Of a DNA stretch of 64,000 nt, positions 9,427 to 18,009 are shown piece by piece. Source of the DNA: Sphingorhabdus lutea (GTDB lineage: Bacteria; Pseudomonadota; Alphaproteobacteria; Sphingomonadales; Sphingomonadaceae); NCBI RefSeq assembly GCF_001889025.1, contig NZ_CP018154.1, positions 1,106,501 through 1,170,500 on the forward strand. Reading direction: 5' to 3'. Position numbers and translations under genes: made by a program. Each line of letters begins with the position of its first letter. Positions within the stretch are counted from its first letter, which is position 1. A model generated the notes under the pieces. That model was not told the origin of the DNA. It saw only the letters and a program-made list of their open reading frames with translations, and searched no databases.

Positions 9427-10029
9427 TTATTTAATCCAGGTCAATATATCGGCGGCCACCATATTTGCCGCCTTATTCAGCGAATATCCCGCCTGCGAAG
9501 GTGCAATTTCGGCGACCGGAACATTTGCGGCAAATCTTTTGGTAATGGGCATATTGACCGGATGATGGCGGGTGACATCCGCAATAATCATGGCCTGATT
9601 GGTACGGGAATCAATTCCAAATTCATGAAATTTAATGCTTATCCTTTGTATATTTTTGCCAAATCCTTGTTCTTCATCCATCACCACAAAATTGCTGCCT
9701 GCGGAAATTTGCTCCATCAATAAAGATTGGAATAAATTATTGGGTTTATCGACCCATGCGGTTTGGGTTAAATAGGCGATATTTTGATCATCAATTTGCA
9801 CGGGAATTCGCGTTGTGTCCAATTTTCGTGGTAATAAGGGCAAGGCGATAACCAGCCCATTTTCATTATTTAATGATTTAACCTGACCTGCATCCAGCAT
9901 CTGATTGGATTTTAATGTCAACATGCTTGGCAAAGGATCTGTGCCAAGGCTGATACAAGCAGAAAGCAAGCCGATAACGGGTAAAATAAGCGCTGATTTT
10001 AGCATATATTTGGTTTTTTTATTCATCAT
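9427..10029 (-). CDS. ABC-type transport auxiliary lipoprotein (PqiC-like) of the Mla-type operon
   Basis: A 200-residue predicted lipoprotein: the signal peptide ends in the lipobox LSAC, followed by a compact domain resembling the ABC_trans_aux family (relatives of PqiC). Such proteins sit in the outer membrane or periplasm and work with MCE-domain transporters. It is the last gene of the operon permease-ATPase-MCE-lipoprotein and starts 7 bases after the MCE gene. Two ATGs are adjacent (10029 and 10026); AAGG upstream fits either. The gene ends 54 bases from the convergent methyltransferase gene. Confidence 0.8.
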   Translation of the reverse strand: MMNKKTKYMLKSALILPVIGLLSACISLGTDPLPSMLTLKSNQMLDAGQVKSLNNENGLVIALPLLPRKLDTTRIPVQIDDQNIAYLTQTAWVDKPNNLFQSLLMEQISAGSNFVVMDEEQGFGKNIQRISIKFHEFGIDSRTNQAMIIADVTRHHPVNMPITKRFAANVPVAEIAPSQAGYSLNKAANMVAADILTWIK

Positions 10030-10036
10030 CTAGGCC

Positions 10037-11005
10037 TTATTTCTTTGGCTTATAATCGGGTAAATTGGGCGATCCGACAAGCGACGCCGCGCCATTATTT
10101 TCCAATTTTTCAGTAACAGATTTCAATGATGCGGATAAATCGCGCAAATCCTTCATCAATCGGTTTACCTCTGGCAAGGTATTTTGTGATACCCCGTCAA
10201 TGGCCGGTTTCGCAGCATTGGCTGTATCTTCCAATGCGGCAAGGCTTTTCTGCGCTTGTTTCAATGTTTTGTTCACTTCGGCCATTAACGGCTTACCCTC
10301 GCCATCAATTAACTGCCCAGTAGAGGCGGCAACGGCGGCCATTTGATCGGCAGCCAATCCCGCCTTTTGCAAGGTGAGGCGCGATTCCCCGATAACTGCG
10401 GAAAGTTCCGGACCTGTTTTTGCCAATGAACCAGAAAGCGTTTCAACATTTATCAATATTTTTTCAATGGAATCTTGGTTTTTATCCGATAAAATATTGG
10501 TCAATCTTTCGGTTAGGGTGGATAAACGGTCGAGCAGTAAAGGCGCGCTGTTTAACAATTCGCCCAATGCGCCGGGTTTTGTTGGGATAATCGGTGCCCC
10601 TGCTGGACAGACCAATTTTGCGTCCTTTTTGGGGCAGGTAATGGGCGGCGCACCTTTAATCGCGCCGCTTAATTGAATTTCCGATGGGCCGGTAAAACCA
10701 ACACTGGCAATAGTAGCCACGGTGCCTTGTAAAATGGGGGTGTTTTCATCAACCGAGATACGCACACGGACAAATTCTGGATCATCATCCCACAGGCTGA
10801 TTTCATCAATTTGACCCTTTTGAATTCCCGCAAAGGAAACCGATGATCCCTTGGACAGGCCGGTAACCGCCTGTTTAAAGAAAATATCATATTGTTTTTG
10901 ATTGCCATCATTAAATTTGGCCAACCAAATGGTGAATAGCGCCAATGATAGCAAAAGGGCCAATGTCACAATGCCGACGAATATATAATTTGACTTGGTT
11001 TCCAT
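10037..11005 (-). CDS. mlaD: MCE-domain periplasmic lipid-transport protein (MlaD-like)
   Basis: The 322-residue protein has one N-terminal membrane anchor (about residues 8-28), a single MCE domain (about 38-115, with FKQAVTGLSKGSSVSFAGIQ and a following VRISVDENTPIL segment), and a long helical tail to residue 300 with coiled-coil character. MCE proteins form hexamers that carry phospholipids between inner and outer membranes. The length of the tail is greater than in E. coli MlaD and is usual for alphaproteobacterial versions. The start has AAGGTGAAATA just upstream. It sits 63 bases after the ATPase gene. Confidence 0.88.
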   Translation of the reverse strand: METKSNYIFVGIVTLALLLSLALFTIWLAKFNDGNQKQYDIFFKQAVTGLSKGSSVSFAGIQKGQIDEISLWDDDPEFVRVRISVDENTPILQGTVATIASVGFTGPSEIQLSGAIKGAPPITCPKKDAKLVCPAGAPIIPTKPGALGELLNSAPLLLDRLSTLTERLTNILSDKNQDSIEKILINVETLSGSLAKTGPELSAVIGESRLTLQKAGLAADQMAAVAASTGQLIDGEGKPLMAEVNKTLKQAQKSLAALEDTANAAKPAIDGVSQNTLPEVNRLMKDLRDLSASLKSVTEKLENNGAASLVGSPNLPDYKPKK

Positions 11006-11068
11006 TATTTCACCTTATGCCCTGTTTTTGCATAGAATGTCTAGCCGCCATATGAAATTTGCCCCAAT

Positions 11069-11857
11069 TCATGGTGAAACCAGCTTTGCCGCCCGCCCGC
11101 GCGGTCCGGAAAAATATTCATTTATCCACGGATGATTGGCGGCCAATAATTCATCAACCTTGCCATCGGCAATGACTTTTCGATCTGCAATAACGGCAAT
11201 ACGGTCACATATGGCATGGATACTATCCAAATCATGGGTGATTAAAAACACGGTCAGCCCTAATGTTTCCTTTAATTGCAGGGTCAATTCATCAAATTTT
11301 GCCGCGCCAATGGGGTCAAGCCCCGCCGTCGGTTCATCCAAAAATAATAATTCAGGGTCAAGCGCCAATGCACGGGCAAGGCCGGCCCGTTTTTTCATCC
11401 CGCCGGAAAGCTCCGATGGATATTTATATGCCGCCTCTGGCCGCAGTCCGCTTAATTGAATTTTGGACATGGCAATTTCATGCAGCAATTTTTCGCTGAA
11501 ATGCGGATAATATTCGCGCAAGGGTACTTGAACATTTTCCGCCACAGTCAGGGTAGAAAATAATGCGCCGCCTTGAAATAATATGCCCCATTTGCGCCGC
11601 ACTGTTGCATCGTCGCTTGGGTCATCGTCCAACAAATTGGCGCCAAAAACGCTAATCTCCCCTGCGCTTGGTTGTTGCAGACCAATGATAGAGCGCATCA
11701 ATACTGATTTACCCGTGCCTGATCCGCCCACAACGCCCAAAATTTCGCCGCGATAGACGTTTAAATTCAAATCCTCATGCACCATATGCGCGCCAAATTT
11801 ATTGCTTAAACTGTTAATTTCAATAACGGTTTCGCGTTGGTTTTGGCTATTATTCAT
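11069..11857 (-). CDS. mlaF: Mla-type ABC transporter ATP-binding protein
   Basis: This 262-residue ATPase drives the phospholipid transporter formed with the permease and the MCE protein. It has Walker A (GGSGTGKSVLMRS), a Q-loop (GILFQGGALFS), the ABC signature (ELSGGMKKRAGLARAL), and Walker B (LLFLDEPTAGLD). The start is the ATG at 11857, four bases after the permease stop; a longer frame upstream only reads back into the permease gene. GGGAT at the permease end can serve as ribosome-binding site. Sequence and context both match MlaF; I see no missing catalytic residue. Confidence 0.93.
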   Translation of the reverse strand: MNNSQNQRETVIEINSLSNKFGAHMVHEDLNLNVYRGEILGVVGGSGTGKSVLMRSIIGLQQPSAGEISVFGANLLDDDPSDDATVRRKWGILFQGGALFSTLTVAENVQVPLREYYPHFSEKLLHEIAMSKIQLSGLRPEAAYKYPSELSGGMKKRAGLARALALDPELLFLDEPTAGLDPIGAAKFDELTLQLKETLGLTVFLITHDLDSIHAICDRIAVIADRKVIADGKVDELLAANHPWINEYFSGPRGRAAKLVSP

Positions 11858-11861
11858 AATG

Positions 11862-12971
11862 TCAATCCCAACCAATGCTGCTGAAAAATACGGCAAAAAA
11901 TGCATCCAGCACAATGACAAGGAAAATCGCCTGCACCACGGCGGCGGTGGTCCGGCGGCCAACTTCTTCGGTATTGCTTTTTACCTGCAACCCATGGAAA
12001 CAACCGGTCATTGCGATTATGGCGCCAAAAATTGGCGCTTTAATCATCCCGACCCAAAAATCAGTCATGGGGGTGACTTCGCGAATTTTTTGAACATAGG
12101 CGGCGGGCGGTATGTCCAATATTATCCAGCATAATAATCCACCGCCCGTAACTGCGACAATGGACGCATAAAATCCCAATAATGGCATCATGATAAATGT
12201 GGCCAATGTTCGCGGAATAACCAATGCCTCAATCGGGGAAACGCCAATGGTGCGCATGGCATCAACCTCTTCGGTAATTTTCATTGTGCCAATTTCTGCG
12301 GCAAATGCGCTGCCAGATCGGCCCGCCACCATGATTGCGGTCATTAAAACGCCCAATTCACGAAATGTAATTCGGCCAATTAAATTAACAGTAAAAATTT
12401 CCGCGCCAAATTGGCGAAGCTGCACCGCGCCTTGTTGTGCAATGACAATGCCGATTAAAAAACTCATCAACCCGATAATGCCCAGCGCCTTTAACCCCAC
12501 ATTTTCAAAATGGGAAACAAGCGCGTTTAGGCGAAATCGGCTGGGGTGACGCAGGCTATATAAAAATGATAAAACCACCTCGCCAATAAAGCCAATAAAT
12601 TGCAATAATGTGCGCAGTGCATCGACAACACCAAAACCAATATCGTTCAAAATTTGGACGAAACGCGATGATTTGTACCTATCATCTGCAATTTCAATTT
12701 GCTGACTGGCCATTTGTTTTAATAATTTTTGGGCATCGTCACTGGCCCCCAAAATCGACGCATTTAATTGTGTTTGCGTGCGATATATTAACCATGCGCC
12801 AATGGTGTCCATCCTTGTAATCGCGCTAATATCCAATATGCTTGGTCCATCGGCGGCGCGAAGCTGTGCGTCAATATCGCCAAGATGCGCCAAGGACCAA
12901 TTGCCGGAAAATTTGGCAATATGCTCGCCGCTTTCGGTCATTTCCTCAATATATTGCGCGGGATCAGTCAT
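11862..12971 (-). CDS. mlaE: MlaE-type ABC permease with fused N-terminal STAS (MlaB-like) domain
   Basis: A 369-residue inner-membrane permease. Residues 1-105 form a soluble STAS-like domain (including PSILDISAITRMDTIGAWL), the fold that in E. coli is the separate protein MlaB. Residues about 115-369 form the MlaE permease with several membrane helices and the conserved ELGVLMTAIMVAGRSGSAFA segment and EVDAMRTIGVSP coupling helix that meets the ATPase. It is the first gene of the operon; the 168 bases upstream, shared with the divergent HAD gene, must contain its promoter. There is no separate mlaB or mlaC here. Confidence 0.92.
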   Translation of the reverse strand: MTDPAQYIEEMTESGEHIAKFSGNWSLAHLGDIDAQLRAADGPSILDISAITRMDTIGAWLIYRTQTQLNASILGASDDAQKLLKQMASQQIEIADDRYKSSRFVQILNDIGFGVVDALRTLLQFIGFIGEVVLSFLYSLRHPSRFRLNALVSHFENVGLKALGIIGLMSFLIGIVIAQQGAVQLRQFGAEIFTVNLIGRITFRELGVLMTAIMVAGRSGSAFAAEIGTMKITEEVDAMRTIGVSPIEALVIPRTLATFIMMPLLGFYASIVAVTGGGLLCWIILDIPPAAYVQKIREVTPMTDFWVGMIKAPIFGAIIAMTGCFHGLQVKSNTEEVGRRTTAAVVQAIFLVIVLDAFFAVFFSSIGWD

Positions 12972-13139
12972 AGATAAATAGTTGAAGCAATTTGCAATAA
13001 ATCACAAGTATAATTGGCGATAAATTTTTTATTCATCCATCACATTATAATGTAAAATATATTGATTTTAAAAAATAATATTTTGATTTTATACAAAATT
13101 GATGCATTAGGCTGCCAAAAATCACAAAGAAAAAGCCAT

Positions 13140-13820
13140 ATGAAACATAATATTGCCATATATGACATGGATAAAACGGTAACGCGCAAGGCGACCTATG
13201 CCCATTTTATTTGTCATATGGTGACGCATCTTGCGCCATGGCGTTTCATCCTTTCCCCTTTATTGATTTTTGCCATTATTTTATACGGCCTTAAAATTTG
13301 GCAGCGTAAGGAATTAAAGCAATTTATTTTTGCCATCATGATTGGCAATAAAATTGCGCCGGAAAAAATTGCTCCCCTGTTGGAAAGCTATGGCGAAAAA
13401 GTAATTGCCAATAATATTTATTGGCAAATTGCCGAACGGATGCGCGAAGAAAAGGAACAGGGCTATGTCCATGTGCTGGCCACCGCGTCCTTTGAATTAT
13501 ATGTCCATCCCATTGCCCGGCGATTGGGGTTTGACGCGGTTATCGGCACAAAGTTACAGCGCGATAGCCATGGCAATATTTTGGCCAAATTGGCGGGTGA
13601 AAATTGCTATGCCATGGAAAAAATTCCGCGCATTGAACAATGGATGAAATCGCGCAATTTTGATAAAAATCAGTCTTTTATTCGTGGATATTCGGATCAT
13701 GTATCCGATGCGCCCTTATTGGATTTTGCCGATGAGGCATTTGCCACAAATCCGCATGGGCCATTACATCAATTGGCGGTTGAAAAAGGATGGGCCATAT
13801 TGGATTGGCGCGCATCGTAA
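13140..13820 (+). CDS. HAD-IB family phosphatase
   Basis: The 226-residue protein carries the HAD nucleophile motif IYDMDKTVTR near residue 10, a cap region with a hydrophobic stretch (WRFILSPLLIFAIILYGL), motif II ATASFE, and a late acidic pair (GYSDHVSDAPLL). This matches subfamily IB enzymes related to phosphoserine and lipid-phosphate phosphatases. The start at 13140 puts the nucleophile loop at the usual distance from the N terminus; an upstream extension would add AT-rich non-conserved sequence. Natural substrate unknown. It is convergent with the DASS transporter gene, five bases apart. Confidence 0.8.
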   Translation: MKHNIAIYDMDKTVTRKATYAHFICHMVTHLAPWRFILSPLLIFAIILYGLKIWQRKELKQFIFAIMIGNKIAPEKIAPLLESYGEKVIANNIYWQIAERMREEKEQGYVHVLATASFELYVHPIARRLGFDAVIGTKLQRDSHGNILAKLAGENCYAMEKIPRIEQWMKSRNFDKNQSFIRGYSDHVSDAPLLDFADEAFATNPHGPLHQLAVEKGWAILDWRAS

Positions 13821-13825
13821 TTTTT

Positions 13826-15241
13826 TTACATCATGGCATTTACCGCCCAAACCACGCCCACAATAATAGGAATTCCGGCAATATCTAAATATGCGCCTGC
13901 GCGCAGCATTTTGGGTAATTCAATATGATCACTGGCCCATGCTAATGCATTTGGCCCTGTGCCCGATGGTAACATAAACCCCCAACTTGCTGCCATGGCG
14001 GCGGGCATGGCCAAAATAATAGGGTCAATGCCTGTGGCAAGGGCAAGGCTGGCGATGACGGGCATGATGCCGCTTGCCGTGGCGACATTACTGGCAAATT
14101 CGGTGATTAAAATGACCATCGCCACGACCAATGCCGCCACAATTAACGGGTGAATATGTTGCAATGGTTGCAGCACCTGTCCCAACCAATCGGATAATCC
14201 AGAGGCGGTTATTCCGGCGGCGAGCGCCAGCCCACCGCCAAACATCATAATCACGCCCCATGGCGCGCGCTCTGCCTCTTTCCAAATGAGCAGGGGGCGG
14301 CCCGTGCCGTCTTGAACAATGAAAAGGAATAATGCACCGGCAATCGCAATGCTGCCATCGGTAATTGCCCCCTTGGGCAAATAGGGTTCGGCAAATGGCT
14401 GCAATATCCATGCGATAATGACCAAGGAGATAATGGGGATAAGGCGTTTTTCCGCTATGCTCCATATCGGCACATGGCCAATTGCCTTTTTTGCGGCGGT
14501 AACATTAAATATATCAGCCGATAATTTTTGCACATGCGACAAAATCAACGCGCAAATGGGCACAGAAATAATGACAATGGGCATGCCGAAACTGGCCCAG
14601 CGTAAAAAATTAATATCCATGCCCAGTTGTTTATTTATCAAACCCGCCGCAATTGCATTGGTGGGCGATCCGACCAACGTGCCAAGCCCGCCAATGGATG
14701 CGGAAAAGGCAATGCCCATCATTAACGCGCCCGCCATGCCAAATGTATCGCCCGATTTAAACCCGCCCGCCCGCAATACTGCTATGGCAATGGGTATCAT
14801 GATTAACGTGGTGGAGGTGTTTGAAATAATCATGGAGAGAAAGGCCGTGGCCGCCATAAATGTGATTAACATGCCAAAATTACTTTTGCCGCTATATTTC
14901 AACATGGATATCGCCACGCGGCTGTGCAAACCAACCCGTTCAATGGCCAAAGCGATAAATGCGCCGCCCAAAATTAGGAATAATATCGGCGAATAATATT
15001 CCGCCGCCACATCCTTGGCCGGCATAATATCCATCAGGGGCAGAACCAAAAAGGGCAGCAGCGCGGTAATGGTTAGGGGCAGGGCCTGTGTCATCCACCA
15101 AATGGCCATTAAAATGACCAGCGCCGCCGCGCGCCATGCGGGCAATGTCATTCCGCCCAAAGGCGGCATGAATATCATGATGATAAAAATCATAATGCCA
15201 AGGATAAGCGCGAAATTTTTACCCGATAAAATTTGGGTCAT
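13826..15241 (-). CDS. DASS/SLC13-family anion:sodium symporter
   Basis: A 471-residue membrane protein with about 11-12 hydrophobic segments. The two repeat motifs of SLC13 dicarboxylate transporters are visible: SNTSTTLIMIPI in the first half and EFASNVATASGIMPV in the second, with nearby GSPTNAIA and SGTGPNALAW. It probably imports C4-dicarboxylates, citrate, sulfate or a related anion with sodium; the substrate is not predictable from sequence. I chose the ATG at 15241, whose ATGA overlaps the stop of pgeF, over a GTG two codons upstream. The overlap suggests co-expression with pgeF. Confidence 0.88.
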   Translation of the reverse strand: MTQILSGKNFALILGIMIFIIMIFMPPLGGMTLPAWRAAALVILMAIWWMTQALPLTITALLPFLVLPLMDIMPAKDVAAEYYSPILFLILGGAFIALAIERVGLHSRVAISMLKYSGKSNFGMLITFMAATAFLSMIISNTSTTLIMIPIAIAVLRAGGFKSGDTFGMAGALMMGIAFSASIGGLGTLVGSPTNAIAAGLINKQLGMDINFLRWASFGMPIVIISVPICALILSHVQKLSADIFNVTAAKKAIGHVPIWSIAEKRLIPIISLVIIAWILQPFAEPYLPKGAITDGSIAIAGALFLFIVQDGTGRPLLIWKEAERAPWGVIMMFGGGLALAAGITASGLSDWLGQVLQPLQHIHPLIVAALVVAMVILITEFASNVATASGIMPVIASLALATGIDPIILAMPAAMAASWGFMLPSGTGPNALAWASDHIELPKMLRAGAYLDIAGIPIIVGVVWAVNAMM

Positions 15242-16023
15242 CCGCACAGGCCAATCATTGAAAATTGCCGTCCATATCCATTTTCCAATTGGTGCGTGGC
15301 GCGGCGATAGCTGAAATAATCATCCGGCAAGCTATAGGTATCAATTCCCAAACATTCGATTGTTTTGACGCCCGCTTGGGCCAGCTGCGCCGCGACATAT
15401 CCCTCTATATCGAACATATAATGCCCTACATTGCCATCGATAAAATATCGTTCATTTTGTGGGTCTGCCTGACAAAATATTTTGTAAAAACCCGCATCGA
15501 CTTCATATGATTTTTGCGCGATGCAGGGGCCAATGGCGGCGACAATATTGTCCTGCTGTGCGCCCAATGCTATCATCGCGGCAATCATATTTTGGCACAC
15601 GCCGCCAATTGCCCCCTTCCATCCGGCATGAGCGCCGCCAATTATTCCCTTTTTTGCATCACATGCCAAAATGGGCACGCAATCGGCGGTTAAAATTGAT
15701 AATAAAATATCGGTCCTGTTGGTGACCAATGCATCGCCCTGTGGCCGTTGGCTGACATCATATTGCGCATCGATGGTAATGCAATTGGCCGAATGAATTT
15801 GATATAATCCGGCAATTTTTGCCGTTGGCAGGATGGCATCACGGGCAATTTGACGATTTTTGGCGATATTATCCGGATTGTCGGATGAACCAATGCCAAT
15901 ATTTAAACTTTGATACTCACCGGTGGAAACACCGCCCTTGCGGCCCAAAAAGCCATGGGCAATTTGCGGGCCCTGCGCGGTTAATAATTTTGAAATGGCG
16001 ATATTTGGTTGTTCATTCATCAT
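15238..16023 (-). CDS. pgeF: Peptidoglycan editing factor PgeF (YfiH / DUF152 family)
   Basis: A 261-residue protein of the family once called polyphenol oxidase or laccase-domain protein; E. coli YfiH removes wrongly incorporated L-Ser from the muropeptide precursor. The conserved metal-site segments are present: FLGRKGGVSTGEYQSLN near the N terminus, TADCVPIL, GAHAGWKGAIGG and AIGPCIAQKSYEVD. Two adjacent ATGs (16023, 16020) are possible starts. Further upstream the frame stays open through a 21-bp tandem duplication, but those residues are not conserved in the family. Its end overlaps the start of the DASS transporter gene. Confidence 0.9.
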   Translation of the reverse strand: MMNEQPNIAISKLLTAQGPQIAHGFLGRKGGVSTGEYQSLNIGIGSSDNPDNIAKNRQIARDAILPTAKIAGLYQIHSANCITIDAQYDVSQRPQGDALVTNRTDILLSILTADCVPILACDAKKGIIGGAHAGWKGAIGGVCQNMIAAMIALGAQQDNIVAAIGPCIAQKSYEVDAGFYKIFCQADPQNERYFIDGNVGHYMFDIEGYVAAQLAQAGVKTIECLGIDTYSLPDDYFSYRRATHQLENGYGRQFSMIGLCG

Positions 16024-16063
16024 TATATATTCCCACTTAAAAATTATATATTCCCAGATAAAA
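16022..16063. repeat. 21-bp imperfect tandem duplication upstream of pgeF
   Basis: Two copies of a 21-bp unit beginning ATTATATATTCCCA lie at 16022-16042 and 16043-16063, identical at 18 of 21 positions. They sit at and just before the pgeF start on the divergent side. The spacing equals two helical turns, so a binding site is conceivable, but simple slippage is equally likely. Confidence 0.7.
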
Positions 16064-16120
16064 CGCCGCAAAAAATGATAATTTGGCGCGAATTTATTGA
16101 CCCATATCAACAAAGCAGCA

Positions 16121-16939
16121 ATGATGAAACATATGACAAAAAATATGCTGATATTTGGCCTTGGCTATACTGCCTCTTTCCTGCGTACCGCATTGATAGA
16201 AGGGGGGTGGCAGGTGACGGCGACGCAAAGGGGGGCTGGCGCGTATAGCATGGCATTTGAAGATGAAGATGCGGTGTTGGCGGCCATAAAAAATGCTAGC
16301 TTCATTCTTTCCTCTGTCCCGCCGAAAAATGGAACGGATCCCGTTTTGGAAAAATATGGGGCGGCCATATTGGATGCTGCGCCCCAATGGAGCGGATATT
16401 TATCCTCCACCGGTGTTTATGGCGATGTAAAGGGCGCATGGGTGGATGAACATAGCCCCATTGGCACAGGGCGCAGAACAGATAGGGCCAAAGCTGACAT
16501 GGCATGGCAAAATTATGGGGCACATATTTTCCGCCTGCCCGGAATATATGGACCGGGCCGCAATATGTTGGACCGAATTATAGAAGGTAGGGCAAAGAAA
16601 ATTGACATGCCCAACCAAATTTTCAGCCGCATTCATGTTCAGGATATTGTAGCGGCAATTATAAAATCATTTAATCGGCCCAATGGCGTTTATAATATTG
16701 GAGATAATTATCCATGTAGCCAAAATGAGCTGGTTGATTATGCATGTCAATTATTGGGTAAGCCGCCGCCTGCGCTTTTATCTTTGCAGCAGGCCGATCT
16801 ATCCCCGATGGCAATGGGGTTTTATGCTGAAAACCGACGTGTTTCCAATATGAAGGCGAAAAGGATTTTGGCATGGACGCCGCAATTTGGCGATTATCGC
16901 GCGGGTTTATTAAATTGTTATCAGCAAGATGGATATTAA
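16121..16939 (+). CDS. NAD(P)-dependent SDR/epimerase-like protein (YeeZ-like)
   Basis: The 272-residue protein has an N-terminal Rossmann motif (IFGLGYTASFLR) and resembles atypical extended SDR proteins such as YeeZ. Further family features are SSVPPKNG, YLSSTGVYGD and a motif FRLPGIYGPGRNMLDRI typical of epimerases. The classical catalytic YxxxK is not evident, so the reaction is unknown. Several in-frame ATGs (16097, 16121, 16124, 16133) precede the Rossmann strand; none has a strong ribosome-binding site and I chose 16121. It is divergent from pgeF. Confidence 0.72.
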   Translation: MMKHMTKNMLIFGLGYTASFLRTALIEGGWQVTATQRGAGAYSMAFEDEDAVLAAIKNASFILSSVPPKNGTDPVLEKYGAAILDAAPQWSGYLSSTGVYGDVKGAWVDEHSPIGTGRRTDRAKADMAWQNYGAHIFRLPGIYGPGRNMLDRIIEGRAKKIDMPNQIFSRIHVQDIVAAIIKSFNRPNGVYNIGDNYPCSQNELVDYACQLLGKPPPALLSLQQADLSPMAMGFYAENRRVSNMKAKRILAWTPQFGDYRAGLLNCYQQDGY

Positions 16940-17010
16940 GTTATCAACAAGTTAGATGTTAAAAGGACAGATATTTTATACCCAAAAGTATAAATTTTCC
17001 TATTTTTTGC

Positions 17011-18009
17011 TTAACGTGAACGCATTGATTGGGCCAATCCCAACATGGCAAGTATCGCGCCAATAATTGCCATGCCAGACCAGATATATGCTTCAAAAAT
17101 TGTCGATAATATCATGGCAACAACAGGAATAAACACGCTGGTATAGGCGGCCTTGCCCGGGCCAATTTCGCGGATGAGTTTAAAATATAGCGGAAAAGTG
17201 ACCACCGAGCCAATTAAACCCAAATATAAAATACCTGCAATATAGCTTGGCCTTGGGTCAAAGCTGGGCGCACCTGCTATAATGAGGGAGAGCAGCGCAT
17301 TTGCCACCATGCCATAGAGCATAGACCAAGCCAAAATAACAACAATGGGATAGGCGCTGACCCGTTTGGCGGCCTGAATTATATTGGCCGAGGAGGCAAG
17401 CAAAACAGCAATTAATGTTAAAAATATGCCTATAACCACTTCCATCGGATCACCTGGCGCTTGGCGATATTCATGCACCAATAATAATGTCACGCCCAAT
17501 GAAGCAATGCCTGCGCCAATCCAGAAATTTTTGCTGACCGATTTGCCCAAAAACCATTTGCCGAACAGCGCATTGGGAATGATTAACAATGCAAATAAAA
17601 CCGCCACCAATCCCGATGTGATATGATGTTCGGCGGCGTAAACAAAATTAAAATTTAATGCAAATTGCACCAATCCAATTATCATGGCCAATCCATGGGT
17701 GGCCAGCGGCATATGTAATTTTTCCTTCAAAACCTTACATAATATAAACATACCAATTGCCGCGACAATGAAGCGATATGTCACCGACCAGCTGGGCGGG
17801 ACGGCGTTTATTTGGTCGGCAATCACCAGCCATGTTGATCCCCAAATAAGGGAGACAAGCATGAAGGGGACAATAATTTTTAAGTTTAAAAAATGGGGCT
17901 CATCCTCAACATTGGCTGGGCTGTTCATTTGGTCCTGCTGTTTTATTTCGGCGGCGATTTCTTTGCTTGCTGTATCGCCAATTGTTTCGCTTGTTACAGG
18001 ATGTGTCAT
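17011..18009 (-). CDS. EamA/DMT-family transporter
   Basis: A 332-residue protein with ten predicted membrane helices formed by two EamA repeats, the first starting at VPFMLVSLIWGSTW (a typical DMT opening) and the second near residue 195. Residues 1-50 are a charged cytoplasmic extension. Members export amino acids or other metabolites; the specificity is not predictable. The ATG at 18009 overlaps the stop of the threonine aldolase gene (ATGA), so a linked role in amino acid export is possible. It ends 71 bases from the convergent SDR gene. Confidence 0.85.
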   Translation of the reverse strand: MTHPVTSETIGDTASKEIAAEIKQQDQMNSPANVEDEPHFLNLKIIVPFMLVSLIWGSTWLVIADQINAVPPSWSVTYRFIVAAIGMFILCKVLKEKLHMPLATHGLAMIIGLVQFALNFNFVYAAEHHITSGLVAVLFALLIIPNALFGKWFLGKSVSKNFWIGAGIASLGVTLLLVHEYRQAPGDPMEVVIGIFLTLIAVLLASSANIIQAAKRVSAYPIVVILAWSMLYGMVANALLSLIIAGAPSFDPRPSYIAGILYLGLIGSVVTFPLYFKLIREIGPGKAAYTSVFIPVVAMILSTIFEAYIWSGMAIIGAILAMLGLAQSMRSR

